Shown piece after piece: positions 51,146 through 61,200 of a stretch of 64,000 bases of DNA. The notes beneath the pieces were generated by a model. It worked only from the letters and a program-made list of their open reading frames with translations. It did no database searches and was not told the origin of the DNA. The stretch lies in the NCBI RefSeq assembly GCF_024199945.1, contig NZ_JANADP010000001.1:4588001-4652000 (forward strand). The letters run 5' to 3'. Each line of letters opens with the position of its first letter. Within the stretch, counting starts at the first letter, position 1. The translations under genes were made by a program, and so were the position numbers. Source of the stretch: Bradyrhizobium sp. CCGUVB4N. GTDB taxonomy: Bacteria; Pseudomonadota; Alphaproteobacteria; Rhizobiales; Xanthobacteraceae.

Positions 51146-53251
51146 ATGTCGGGGGGCGGTGGTATCGTGGGCGAGGCGGCGGTTAATCGGATCGTGCTGG
51201 CGGCGGCGGAGCATTTTGCGGCCGGTCGGCCGGATCAGGCGGAGGCGCTCTGCACCGAGGTCCTGAAGGCGGAGCCGGACCATGTGCCGGCGCTGCATCT
51301 GGCGGCCGTCGCGGCCTTCGTCACCGACCGTGCCGCCGAGGGCGCCGCGCTGCTCAACCGGGTCTTCAGTATCGATCCCGACCACGCGCCGGCGCTGGTC
51401 ACGCTCGGCGATGCGCTGGCCGTGAAGGGCGAGCACGAGGGCGCCGTGGCCGCATTCCAGCGCGCGCTGCGCGGGCGGCCCGATGACGCCGGCCTGCACA
51501 ACAAGCTCGGCGTGGCACTGGGCGAGCTGTCGCGCTTCGGCGAGGCCGAGACCGCCTATCGCCGCGCAATCGCGCTCGATGCGCATCTGACGCGCGCGTG
51601 CTTCAACCTCGCCGTCGCGCTCGCCGGGCAGGGGCGGCTGATCGAGGCGGAGGACGCCTACCGCGCCGTGATCGCGCGCGAGCCCGCCTTCCGGGGCGTC
51701 TGGCTCAATCTCGGCAACGTGCTTGCGGACCGGAACAGGTTGGGCGATGCCGTGGCCGCCTATCGCCGCGCACTCCAGCTCGATCCCAACGATGTCGGCC
51801 TGATCTGCAATCTCGGCGCGGCGCTCTATCGGCAAGGATTGCTCGAAGAGGCCATCGTCCAGTATCGCCGCGCCGTCGAACGCGCGCCCGACAATGTCGC
51901 GGCGCTGCGCCTGCTTGGTCTCGTGCTGCATGAAGCCCGCCATTTGCAGGAGGCCGCCGGGATCTACCGGCAAGCATTCGCGCGCGATCCCACGGATCAT
52001 ATGATCGCCACCAATCTCGGCGCCTGCCTCTCCGATCTCGGCGAACTCGACGACGCCGTTGCGGCCTGCGAGCACGCGCTGCGGCTCAAGCACGATCACG
52101 CGCCGGCCTACACCAATCTCGGCATCATCTTCGAGAAGCAGCAGCGCGTCATTGATGCCGTCGCCTCGCATCGCTGCGCGATCGCGACCGATCCGTCCTA
52201 TGCCAAGGGCCACGCCAACCTCGCCGTCGCACTGCGCAACGCCGGCGAGATCGACGAGGCGCTCACGGTCTCGGCCCGCGCGGTTGCGCTCGATCCGGAG
52301 CAGCCGCTCGCGCAATACAACCACGCGCATTTCCTGCTGATGAACGGCCATTTCACCGAGGGGTTCGATGCCTATCGGTGGCGCCGCAAGTGCAAGACGC
52401 TCTCGGATGGCGATCCGACTTTCAGTGAGCCAGAATGGCAGGGCGAGCCGCTCGAGGGGCGCACCTTGCTGGTCTTCGCCGAATACGGCCTCGGCGATGC
52501 CCTGCATTTCGTGCGTTACCTGCCGATGGTCACAGGGAAGGACGGCAGGATCATCCTGCAGGTGCAGCCCGCGCTCGCCTCGCTGCTGCGGCAATTGCCC
52601 GATGTCACCGTGATTCCGCGCGGCGAGGCGCTGCCGCCGTTCGATCTGCAATTGCCGCTGATGAGCCTGCCACGCCTGTTCGGCACCACGCTCGATAATC
52701 TGCCTGCTGACGTTCCGTACCTGCACCCGGATCCCGAGAAGCTGTCGCGCTGGCGCGCCGTGCTCGGTCGCGAGACGCGACTGAAGGTCGGCGTGGTCTG
52801 GGCCGGCAATCCCAAGCACAAGGGCGACGCGCAGCGCTCACTGTCGGCCGGGGCGGTCCTGCCGCGGCTCGTGATGCCGGGCGTGCAGCTCTACAGCCTG
52901 CAAAAGGAGCCGCGCACGGAAGACGGTGCGGTGCTGGCGGGGCTCGGCGACGACATCATCGATCTCGCGCCCGCGCTCGGCGATTTCGCCGACACGGCCG
53001 CGGCCGTGGCCGCGCTCGATCTCGTCATCGCCGTCGACACGTCGGTTGCGCATCTGGCCGGTGCGCTCGGACGTCCGGTGTGGATGCTGACGCCTTACGC
53101 GCTCGACTGGCGCTGGCTGCGCGATCGCGAGGACAGCCCGTGGTATCCGACCATGCGCCTGTTTCGCCAACGCCGCCCCCGCGAATGGGACGATCCGCTG
53201 ATGCGCCTGACGGCTGCGCTCTCAGTGCTCGCCGCGAAAGCGGAGAGCTAG
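51146..53251 (+). CDS. Large TPR-repeat protein with glycosyltransferase-like C terminus
   Basis: 701 residues. About twelve tetratricopeptide repeats from residue 20 to 420 (for example AVAAYRRALQLDPNDVGLIC and AIVQYRRAVERAPDNVAALR), then a C-terminal domain (about 430-700) with LLVFAEYGLGDALHFVRYLP, LKVGVVWAGNPKHKGDAQRS and LVIAVDTSVAHLAGALGRPV, the pattern of GT9/heptosyltransferase-like domains that follow TPRs in many proteobacterial proteins. No signal peptide. It may glycosylate or assemble surface structures. Its stop shares CTAG with the convergent dehydrogenase stop. Confidence 0.88.
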   Translation: MSGGGGIVGEAAVNRIVLAAAEHFAAGRPDQAEALCTEVLKAEPDHVPALHLAAVAAFVTDRAAEGAALLNRVFSIDPDHAPALVTLGDALAVKGEHEGAVAAFQRALRGRPDDAGLHNKLGVALGELSRFGEAETAYRRAIALDAHLTRACFNLAVALAGQGRLIEAEDAYRAVIAREPAFRGVWLNLGNVLADRNRLGDAVAAYRRALQLDPNDVGLICNLGAALYRQGLLEEAIVQYRRAVERAPDNVAALRLLGLVLHEARHLQEAAGIYRQAFARDPTDHMIATNLGACLSDLGELDDAVAACEHALRLKHDHAPAYTNLGIIFEKQQRVIDAVASHRCAIATDPSYAKGHANLAVALRNAGEIDEALTVSARAVALDPEQPLAQYNHAHFLLMNGHFTEGFDAYRWRRKCKTLSDGDPTFSEPEWQGEPLEGRTLLVFAEYGLGDALHFVRYLPMVTGKDGRIILQVQPALASLLRQLPDVTVIPRGEALPPFDLQLPLMSLPRLFGTTLDNLPADVPYLHPDPEKLSRWRAVLGRETRLKVGVVWAGNPKHKGDAQRSLSAGAVLPRLVMPGVQLYSLQKEPRTEDGAVLAGLGDDIIDLAPALGDFADTAAAVAALDLVIAVDTSVAHLAGALGRPVWMLTPYALDWRWLRDREDSPWYPTMRLFRQRRPREWDDPLMRLTAALSVLAAKAES

Positions 53252-54480
53252 AACCGCTCCGGCCGGTACGGCGTCGGATCGATTGACGGCGTCTCGCCGT
53301 TCATCATCTCCGCGAGCAGGCGTCCGGTGGCGGGGCCGAGCGTAAAGCCCTGGTGGCCGTGGCCGAAATTCATCCAGAGGCCGGGGTGGCGCGGGGCGCG
53401 GCCGAGCACCGGTACCATGTCGGGCGTGCACGGGCGGGTGCCGAACCAAGGCTCCGGCTCGGCGCGCTTGCCAAGGTCGATCAGTTCGCGGGCGGAAGCT
53501 TCGGCACTGGCGAGTTGCACCGGGGTTGCCAGCGCATCCGGGCCCGTGAGCTCCGCGCCGGTGGTGATGCGGATGCCCTTGGCCATCGGCCCCATGGCGT
53601 AGCCCTGGCCCTTGTCGACCAGCGGCAGATCGAGCGAGGCGCCGCCAGTGTAGTGCATGTGGTAGCCACGCTTGCGCACCAGTGGAATCCGGTAGCCGAA
53701 CTTGTGCAACAGGTCGGGCGACCACGGCCCGAGCGTCACGACGGCGTTGGCGGCATCGATGCGGCCGTTGTCGGTGTTGACCGACCATCCGGTTGCGGTC
53801 TGCTGCAGCGACTGCGCATCGCCGAGCACGATGGTGCCGCCGAGCCGCTCGAACAGATTGGCGTAGGCCGTCACCAGCGCGCCGGGATCGGACACGGTCC
53901 AGGTATCGAGCCAATGGATCGCGCCGGGAAGGTCATCGCGCAGGATCGGCTCGGCTTTGGTCAGCTCGCTGCCCGAGAGCACGCGAAAATTCACGCCGAA
54001 CTCGCGGCGGTCTTCTTCCGCGGCCTTGATCGACTGGTCGAGCGCGGCAGTATCGCGAAACAGCGCGCGATAACCGGCGCGGCGGATCAGATTGTCGGCA
54101 TGGGCCTCGCGGATGAGGATGTCGTGCTCGGGGGTCGCATAGGCGATCAGCTGCGCCCAGGCGGCGATCGCCTCGCGATGCCGCTTCGGTGCCGAATGCC
54201 ACCAATAGCGGAGCAGGGGCTCGACGTGGCGATGCAGCGAGGACAAGCTGTAGCGCACGTCGTTGGTGCGGCCGGTCGCGATCTTCACGAGCGAGGCGAG
54301 ATCGCGCGGCATCGGATAGGGCCGCACCGCCTCCGCCTGGATCATCCCGGCGTTGCCGTAGCTGGTCTCGCGGCCGGGCTCCCTGCGGTCGACCAGCGTG
54401 ACGGTCCAGCCGCGTTGCCTCAAATGCAAGGCGGCGCCGACGCCCACCATGCCGCCGCCGAGAATGATTGCGCTTTGCAT
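53248..54480 (-). CDS. FAD-dependent D-amino-acid dehydrogenase-like oxidoreductase (DAO family)
   Basis: 410 residues. FAD-binding Rossmann motif SAIILGGGMVGVGAALHLRQ with VTLVDRREPGRETSYGNAGM; substrate-side FRVLSGSELTKAEPILRDD; NAVVTLGPWSPDLLHKFGYR; and the C-terminal FAD contact GLWMNFGHGHQGFTLGPATG. This is the DadA branch of the DAO family, which oxidises D-amino acids to keto acids with electrons to the respiratory chain. It is preceded by an MFS transporter (16 bases) and an amidase, a likely catabolic operon. Confidence 0.9.
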   Translation of the reverse strand: MQSAIILGGGMVGVGAALHLRQRGWTVTLVDRREPGRETSYGNAGMIQAEAVRPYPMPRDLASLVKIATGRTNDVRYSLSSLHRHVEPLLRYWWHSAPKRHREAIAAWAQLIAYATPEHDILIREAHADNLIRRAGYRALFRDTAALDQSIKAAEEDRREFGVNFRVLSGSELTKAEPILRDDLPGAIHWLDTWTVSDPGALVTAYANLFERLGGTIVLGDAQSLQQTATGWSVNTDNGRIDAANAVVTLGPWSPDLLHKFGYRIPLVRKRGYHMHYTGGASLDLPLVDKGQGYAMGPMAKGIRITTGAELTGPDALATPVQLASAEASARELIDLGKRAEPEPWFGTRPCTPDMVPVLGRAPRHPGLWMNFGHGHQGFTLGPATGRLLAEMMNGETPSIDPTPYRPERF

Positions 54481-54496
54481 TGGCGGAATACTCCTG

Positions 54497-55711
54497 TCAG
54501 GCCGGCTTCGGCGTGAGCCTGGGCTGCGCCGTATTGATGGTGGCGGCGACGATCACGGACAGCGCGGTCATTGCCACCAGGAAGCCGAAGGCCGCGTCAA
54601 ACGATCCGGTCCCGGTCACGATGAAGCCAATCGCCGCCGGTGCGACAAAGCCTGCGCTTTGGCCGCCGAGATTGACCATGCCGACGCCCGACCCGATCTG
54701 GTCGTCGCGGAGCAGCTTGGTCGGAAGCGCAACCACCGCGGCCAGCACGAAGGATTTGAAAAAGTAGACCAGCGACTGATAGACGATCAGCACCGTAATC
54801 GTCTCCGCCTTGTACATGGCGTAGAGGAAGATGCCGGTCAACGCGGAGCTGCCGATCAGCAGATATTTCTCGCGCTCGGAAAAGAACGTGGTCATCACCC
54901 AGCCACCGATCGCGGTCGCGATCGTCGCCATCACGAACGGGATCGGCGCCACCACGCCGACGGTCTTGAGATCGAGCCCGCGCTGCTGGAGCAGATAGAG
55001 CGGCATCCAGGAATCCAGGCCCTTGTTGACGCAGCTCAGGCCGAACCACACCACCATCAGCTGCCACAGCAGCGGATTCTTCATCAGCTCGCGCATCGGC
55101 GCCCGCGGCTTCGCCGTCACCGGCCCCACGCCGATACGCGCGAGATGCGGAACGAAGACGAAATAGATCACCGCGAACAGGACGCCGGCGATGCCGATGG
55201 TATTGAAGGCGTGACGCCAGCCGAGCCAGAGGATCAGCGGCGCCATGATCAGCGGCGCGATCATGCTGCCGGCATAGTTCGACGACAGCAGCAGCGCGGA
55301 CATTTTCGGCCGGCTATCCTTCTTGAACAGCTCCGCGATGGCGCGGATGCTCGCCGGCGGAAATCCGCCCTCGGCGATGCCGAAGATGAAGCGGATGGCG
55401 ATCAGCGAGGTCAGCGACCAGGCGAGGCTGGTGAAGGACGTGAACAGCGACCACATCACGATGGTGACGATCACCACGTATTTCGAGCCGAAGCGGTCGG
55501 AGAGCCATCCGCCCGGCACCTGCATCGCGGCGTAACCTAAGAAGAACGCGCTGATGACGATGCCGAGGTCGGCAGCCTGGAGATTGAAGTCCTTGCCGAT
55601 CTGCGCCAGCGCCAGCGAGATCGCCGCGCGGTCGATGTAGGAGATGCAGTAGGCGACATAGAGCAGGACGAAGGCGACGATGCCGGTCTTGCGGTTCGAC
55701 AATTCGGCCAT
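54497..55711 (-). CDS. MFS transporter (ACS-type anion:cation symporter family)
   Basis: 404 residues from ATG 55711; the frame extends upstream, but the MFS first helix starts right after this ATG (ELSNRKTGIVAFVLLYVAYC). MFS motifs: YIDRAAISLALAQIGKDFNL, FFLGYAAMQVPGGWLSDRFG and FIFGIAEGGFPPASIRAIAE, plus the second-half counterpart. Twelve helices are expected. ACS-family members take up organic acids and related anions. Between the amidase and dehydrogenase genes, so its substrate is probably their shared substrate or product. Confidence 0.9.
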   Translation of the reverse strand: MAELSNRKTGIVAFVLLYVAYCISYIDRAAISLALAQIGKDFNLQAADLGIVISAFFLGYAAMQVPGGWLSDRFGSKYVVIVTIVMWSLFTSFTSLAWSLTSLIAIRFIFGIAEGGFPPASIRAIAELFKKDSRPKMSALLLSSNYAGSMIAPLIMAPLILWLGWRHAFNTIGIAGVLFAVIYFVFVPHLARIGVGPVTAKPRAPMRELMKNPLLWQLMVVWFGLSCVNKGLDSWMPLYLLQQRGLDLKTVGVVAPIPFVMATIATAIGGWVMTTFFSEREKYLLIGSSALTGIFLYAMYKAETITVLIVYQSLVYFFKSFVLAAVVALPTKLLRDDQIGSGVGMVNLGGQSAGFVAPAAIGFIVTGTGSFDAAFGFLVAMTALSVIVAATINTAQPRLTPKPA

Positions 55712-55773
55712 GCTGCTCTCCGCTTTGCCGGCGACCCGGCGGTCATGCCTGCTTGTTGATCTATTCCCGGGCT

Positions 55774-57270
55774 CTATTCCCAGGTGAGGAAACCGGGCGT
55801 CGACGACAGCGGCGGCGCTGCGGCAAGCCGTGCGAGGTCGGGAACAGGCCGGCACAGTTGTGGATCGCCCGCGAACGCAGCCTCGATGCTCGCGGCGACC
55901 GACAGCACGATGGCATCGCCACCGCGCGGGCCGACGATCTGCAGGCCGAAGGGCAGCCCGGCTTCATCGACGCCGAGCGGAACGCTGATCGCGGGATGGC
56001 CGGGAAGCGTGACGGCATAGGCGAGCGCGAGCCAGTGGAAGTAGGATTTCGTCGGCACACCGTCGATATCGGCGGGATAGAGCTCCGACCAGGGCCGCGG
56101 ACTGAGCGTGATCGTCGGGCTGATCAGCACGTCGCAGGTTTCGAAGAAGCTTTGATAGGCGCGATAGATCCGCGTCTGCGTCGTCGCGGCGCGGCCGTGA
56201 TCTTCCAGCGTGTAGCTCAGGCCTTCCTCGACATTGGCGCGGACATTGGGGCCGAGCATCTCCGGCCGCTCCTTGTAGTTCTTGCCGTGCATTGCCAGGA
56301 ACAGGCCGGCGCGCAGCACGGCGAAGGCATCGTCGGCGCCGGTGCAGTCAGGCGTCGCCTCGCGGGAATCGGCGAACAGCGGCGCAAGCTTGTTGACGCG
56401 ATCGCGGAAGACGCGGCGGATGGCCTGCTCGGTCGGCGCGAAACCAAAATCTTCGGTGAAGGCGAGGCGTAGCCTGCCAAGCTCGGCGGGACGCGGCGCG
56501 GCCCAGAGCTCGGCGCGTCCGCGCAGGGGCTCGCCGGGAAGCGTGTAGGCGAGCGGATCGCGGGCATCGTCGCTCGCCATCACCGAGAGCATCAGCGCGG
56601 TATCGGCGACATTGCGGGCCATCGGTCCGTCGGTCGACAGGTTGGACCAGCCGAAGGCGCGCTTTTCGCTCGCCACCAGGCCGTAGGAGGGGCGCATCCC
56701 GACGATGCCGGCATAGCCCGCGGGATTGCGCAGGGATCCGCCGGTGTCGGAGCCCGAGGCGAGCGGTGCCATGCCGCACGCAAGCGCAACCGCCGATCCG
56801 CCGGAGGAGCCCGCCGCCGAGCGCGAGGGATCGAAGGGATTGCCGGTCGCACCGAAAACAGGATTGCGGGTGTTGCCGCCCGCCGCCCATTCCGGCGTGT
56901 TGGTCTTGCCGAAGATGATGGCGCCCGCCGCACGCAGCCGCGCCACCGAGCCCTGGTCGGCGGCCGGGACATTGTCGCGCAACAGGGGGCTGCCGTAGGT
57001 CGAGCGCATGCCGGCGGTGTCTTGCGTATCCTTGATCAGGACGGGAAGCCCGTGCAGCGCGCCATGGTCCTCGCCGCGCAGGATCGCGGCCTCAGCCTTC
57101 TTTGCGGCGGCGCGTGCGCCCGGCTCGTCCAGCGTCACGACCGCATTGACGGCGGCGTTGGTGGTGGCGATGCGGGACAGGCAGGCGTCGAGCAGCTCGA
57201 CGGGCGATATCGCCCGTGCGGCCAGCAGGCGGCGCAGCTCGACGGCACTTTTGTCGCAAAGTTCGGACAA
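55774..57270 (-). CDS. Amidase-signature-family amidohydrolase
   Basis: 498 residues. The amidase signature with its Ser-cisSer-Lys triad is visible: catalytic Lys in GLPVLIKDTQDTAGMRSTYG, and the Gly/Ser-rich block FDPSRSAAGSSGGSAVALAC then ASGSDTGGSLRNPAGYAG holding the two Ser. C-terminal PGHPAISVPLGVDEAGLPFG is also typical. It hydrolyses an amide to acid and ammonia; the substrate may be an amino-acid amide given the neighbours. Divergent from an XRE-cupin regulator. Confidence 0.93.
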   Translation of the reverse strand: MSELCDKSAVELRRLLAARAISPVELLDACLSRIATTNAAVNAVVTLDEPGARAAAKKAEAAILRGEDHGALHGLPVLIKDTQDTAGMRSTYGSPLLRDNVPAADQGSVARLRAAGAIIFGKTNTPEWAAGGNTRNPVFGATGNPFDPSRSAAGSSGGSAVALACGMAPLASGSDTGGSLRNPAGYAGIVGMRPSYGLVASEKRAFGWSNLSTDGPMARNVADTALMLSVMASDDARDPLAYTLPGEPLRGRAELWAAPRPAELGRLRLAFTEDFGFAPTEQAIRRVFRDRVNKLAPLFADSREATPDCTGADDAFAVLRAGLFLAMHGKNYKERPEMLGPNVRANVEEGLSYTLEDHGRAATTQTRIYRAYQSFFETCDVLISPTITLSPRPWSELYPADIDGVPTKSYFHWLALAYAVTLPGHPAISVPLGVDEAGLPFGLQIVGPRGGDAIVLSVAASIEAAFAGDPQLCRPVPDLARLAAAPPLSSTPGFLTWE

Positions 57271-57280
57271 CGCCAGGCCC

Positions 57281-57295
57281 TTTCAAAATATGAAA
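57281..57295. promoter_or_regulatory. Inverted repeat before the amidase gene (candidate operator)
   Basis: TTTCA-N5-TGAAA, 11 bases upstream of the amidase ATG in the 209-base divergent region shared with the XRE-cupin gene. Confidence 0.4.
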
Positions 57296-57479
57296 ACGAT
57301 TTAGCATATCGGAAAGTATGTACAACGCACCAATATTCGCCAACCGGGGCATTTCATGCACAAATCGTGGCTTGCGTGCCCGAGAGGTAGCTCGGAGAGG
57401 TATTATGTGGCGGATTGAACCGAAAAGATTAGACGGATCGGCCAATACCTTTTTCCCGGCGGCGTGATAGAGATGCTGC

Positions 57480-58160
57480 ATGAGCGAGATCACGACGCCC
57501 GAAAGTGCCAACTCCCAGCTCGGCCAGTGTCTCAAGGCTGCGCGTCAGGCGCGCGGCTTGACGCTCAAGCAGGTGGCGGAGCGGACGGGCATGGCGCTGT
57601 CGACCCTGTCGAAGGTCGAGAACGGCCTGATGTCGCTGACCTACGACAAGCTGCTGCAGCTCACTTCCGGCTTGAAGATGGAGATCGCGGAGCTGTTCAA
57701 CCCGGCGGTCGCAGCTCCCGCGCAGGGTCGGCCGGTTACCGCGCGGCGTAGCATCAGTCGAGCCGGGCAGGGGCAGCTGATCAACACGAAATTCTACACC
57801 TACACCTATCAATGCACCGACCTGATCGGCAAACGCATGGTGCCGATCGTGGCCGAGGTCCGCGCGCGCTCGCTGGACGAATTCGGTCCGCTGCTGCGCC
57901 ATGCCGGCGAAGAGTATTTTCTGGTGACGAGCGGACGCGTCGCTGTTCACACCGAGTTCTATGCGCCGGAGATCCTTGGCACGGGCGACGGCATCTATCT
58001 CGACAGCACCATGGGCCACGCCTATCTCAACGCCGGCGAGGCACCGTCCGCCACGGGCGTCTGTCTCTGCACCAGCGAGGCGCCTGACCTCTACGACCAG
58101 CTTCGCCAGATCGCGTCGCGCGAGGTGGCGCCGCTCGGTGATGACGAGCTGCCATCGTAA
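57480..58160 (+). CDS. XRE-family regulator with C-terminal cupin
   Basis: 226 residues. Helix-turn-helix (about 14-70: CLKAARQARGLTLKQVAERT, GMALSTLSKVENGLMSLTYD) followed by a cupin_2 sensor (about 130-205: FGPLLRHAGEEYFLVTSGRV, GDGIYLDSTMGHAYLNAGEA, and CLCTSEAP). Such regulators control amino-acid or amine degradation genes. Divergent from the amidase/MFS/dehydrogenase cluster and therefore its likely regulator. A strong terminator follows. Confidence 0.92.
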   Translation: MSEITTPESANSQLGQCLKAARQARGLTLKQVAERTGMALSTLSKVENGLMSLTYDKLLQLTSGLKMEIAELFNPAVAAPAQGRPVTARRSISRAGQGQLINTKFYTYTYQCTDLIGKRMVPIVAEVRARSLDEFGPLLRHAGEEYFLVTSGRVAVHTEFYAPEILGTGDGIYLDSTMGHAYLNAGEAPSATGVCLCTSEAPDLYDQLRQIASREVAPLGDDELPS

Positions 58161-58183
58161 TCGTCAGCCCTAGGCATAAAATG

Positions 58184-58214
58184 AAAAACGCCCGGCCAGG
58201 CCGGGCGTTTTTTT
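58184..58214. terminator. Bidirectional Rho-independent terminator
   Basis: AAAAACGCCCGG, loop CCAGG, CCGGGCGTTTTTTT. An 8-bp GC stem with A-tract and T-tract on either side, so it can end both the XRE-cupin gene (plus) and rne (minus). Confidence 0.93.
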
Positions 58215-58224
58215 ATTCGGGTGT

Positions 58225-61200
58225 CTATTCGCCGCCGCCGAAACGGCGCGACCACCAGCCGGCGCGACGCGGTGCTGCCGGCGTCTCGCTTGCCGGTTCC
58301 GGCGCGGGCTCGGGCGCAGGCGGAGCCACCGGCTCCGGCGCGGCCGCAACCGGGGTCGCGGGCTCGCTCGGGCTGCTCGACAGGAAGCTCACCTTCTCGC
58401 GGACGGTGGAGCGGCGTCGTGCCGCCTTGTCGTCGACTGCGGGCTCTTCCTCCACAACGGCGGCAGGAGGTTCGTGCTGCACCGGTGTTTCAACCGGGGC
58501 CTGCAACTGAAACTCGGGCTGAGACGTCTCAACCGGCGCGATGTGCTCCGAATGCGTGATCGACGGAGCTGTCTCGCTGCCGGAGCTGTCGAAATCGGCG
58601 ACAGCGTCGGTCGCTTCCGACGGCGGATTGCCGCCGAGCTCGTCGCCGATGGAGCCGGCGAGACCTTCCTCGCCGTTACCGCGCCGACGACGTCCGCCCC
58701 TGCGACCACGCCGGCGCCGGCGCTCGCCGCTGCCCTGCTGCTCGCCACGGGCGGCCTGCTCCTCGCCTTCCTCGCCGTCCTGCTCGGTGTCGGCATCCTC
58801 TTCGCCTTCGCCGGCCGCTACGACCCCTTCGGGAGAAGCGGGAGCACCATCCTCGCGTGCCTCACCGTCGCGCTGACCGCCGCGGCCACGCCGACGGCGG
58901 CGACGCTTGCGGCGCTGGCCGTCCTGCTCGGGCGCGGCATCGCCAGCGGCCTGCTCTTCGGAGAGACCTTCGGTTTCCTCGCTCTCGACCTCGGATTCCA
59001 GCTCCGCGTCGAATTCCTCGTCGTCAAAGGCCTCTTCGACCAGCGGCGGCGGGCTTGCGGCCGCCTGCGCAGCGAGCAGTGCCTTGGCGGCTTCGAGCGT
59101 ATGCACCTGCTCGCCGCGGTCGATGACATAGGCTTGCGGTCCCGAGACGCTGGGGTCGGCGATAACAGACAGCGAGACCTTGAAGCCGTTTTCGAGATCG
59201 CGCAGATGACCGCGCTTGTGGTTCAGCACATAGAGCGCGACGTCGGTGCGGGTGCGGACCACGAGGTTGTGGGTCGCGCCCTTCATCAGGATCTCTTCGA
59301 GGCCGCGCAGCAATTGCAGCGCCACCGAGGACACCGAGCGGACGTGGCCGGTGCCGCCGCAATGCGGGCAGGGATCGGTCGAGGATTCCAGCACGCTGGC
59401 GCGGATGCGCTGGCGCGACATCTCGAGCAGGCCGAAATGCGAGATGCGTCCGACCTGGATGCGCGCGCGATCCTGCCGCAGGCAGTCGGACAGCTTGCGC
59501 TCGACCGCACGGTTGTTGCGCTTCTCGTCCATGTCGATGAAGTCGATGACGATCAGGCCGGCGAGGTCGCGCAGGCGGAGCTGACGGGCGACCTCTTCGG
59601 CCGCTTCCAGATTGGTCTTGAGCGCGGTGTCCTCGATATGATGCTCGCGCGTCGATCGTCCGGAGTTGACGTCGATCGAGACCAGCGCCTCGGTCTGGTT
59701 GATCACGATGTAACCGCCGGAGCGCAACTGCACTGTCGGCGAGAACATCGCATCCAGCTGGCTCTCGACGCCCATGCGCGAGAACAACGGCTGGCCGTCG
59801 CGATACTGCCTGACCGCGCTGACATTGGCGGGCATCAGCATCTTCATGAAGTCGCGGGCTTCGCGGTAGCCGGAGTCACCGGCGACCGAGATCTCGTCGA
59901 TCTCCTTGTTGTAGAGGTCGCGCAGCGAGCGCTTGATCAGCGAGCCTTCCTCGTAGACCAACGTCGGGGCCTGTGACTTCAGCGTCAGGTCGCGCACCGT
60001 CTCCCACATCCGGATCAGGTACTCGAAGTCGCGCTTGATCTCGGGCTTGGTGCGGGCGGCACCCGCGGTGCGCAGGATAATGCCCATGCCCTCGGGCACG
60101 TCGAGATCCTGCACCACTTCCTTCAGGCGGGAACGGTCCTGGGCGCTGGTGATCTTGCGGCTGATGCCGCCGCCACGGGCGGTGTTCGGCATCAGAACGG
60201 CATAGCGGCCGGCGAGCGACAGGTAGGTCGTCAGCGCCGCGCCCTTGTTGCCGCGCTCTTCCTTGACCACCTGCACCAGCATCACCTGGCGGCGCTTGAT
60301 GACTTCCTGGATCTTGTACTGGCGGCGCGGACGAAAGGTGCGCTCCGGCACCTCCTCGAGAACGTCGTCACCGCCGACGGATTCGACGTGCTCCTCTTCG
60401 GCTTCCTCGCCGTCTTCATCGTCCTCATCGTCTTCGTCGGCCCTGGCTTCCGCGTCCTGATGCGGAGCTTCGGTGGGCTCGCCGGCGGCGTAGACGGCAT
60501 CGGCCGGCTCGGTGACGGAGATCACGGCTTCGGCGAGAGCCTCGGCATGCGTTTCGGAGGCGGCGGCCTCTTGCTGCGGCTCGGCAACGGTCTCGGCCGC
60601 AACCATGGGCTCGGCTCCGACCGCTGCGACAGGCGCGGGCGTCTCGTCGGCATGATCATGGTCGTGATGATCGTGGTCATGACCATGGTCGTCATGATCG
60701 TGAGCGTGGTGCTCGTCATCATGGGCGTGATGGTGATCATCGTGCTCATGATCGTCATGCCCGTGATCGTCGTGATCATGGTCATGATGATCGTGGTCGA
60801 GATGGTCGTGACCTTCGTGCTCGCCGTGATGCTCGGCATCGGCGTGCAGGTGCTCGCCCTCATGCGGCGCGCCCTCGGCGTGCAGGGCCTGGCCCTCGAC
60901 CGGCTGGGCCGCGGGATCGGCGCCGGCGTCGAGACCCTCGACGATGTCGCTGCGGACGCGCTCGCCATGACCGCGACGGCGGGCGTTGCGGTGGCGCGAG
61001 CGGCGGCGGCCGTGGGAGCGGTTCTCGCTCTCTTCCTCGGCTTCGCGATGGGCCTGCTCTTCGGCCTCGATCAGCGCCTGCCGGTCGGCGACCGGGATCT
61101 GGTAATAGTCGGGATGGATTTCGCTGAAGGCGAGGAAGCCGTGGCGGTTGCCGCCATATTCAACGAAAGCGGCCTGGAGCGAGGGTTCGACCCTTGTGAC

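Noticed and set aside
60640..60860. Short tandem repeats resembling a CRISPR or minisatellite
   Set aside because: The repeats are codons for alternating His and Asp in the RNase E insertion; there are no spacers and no cas genes.
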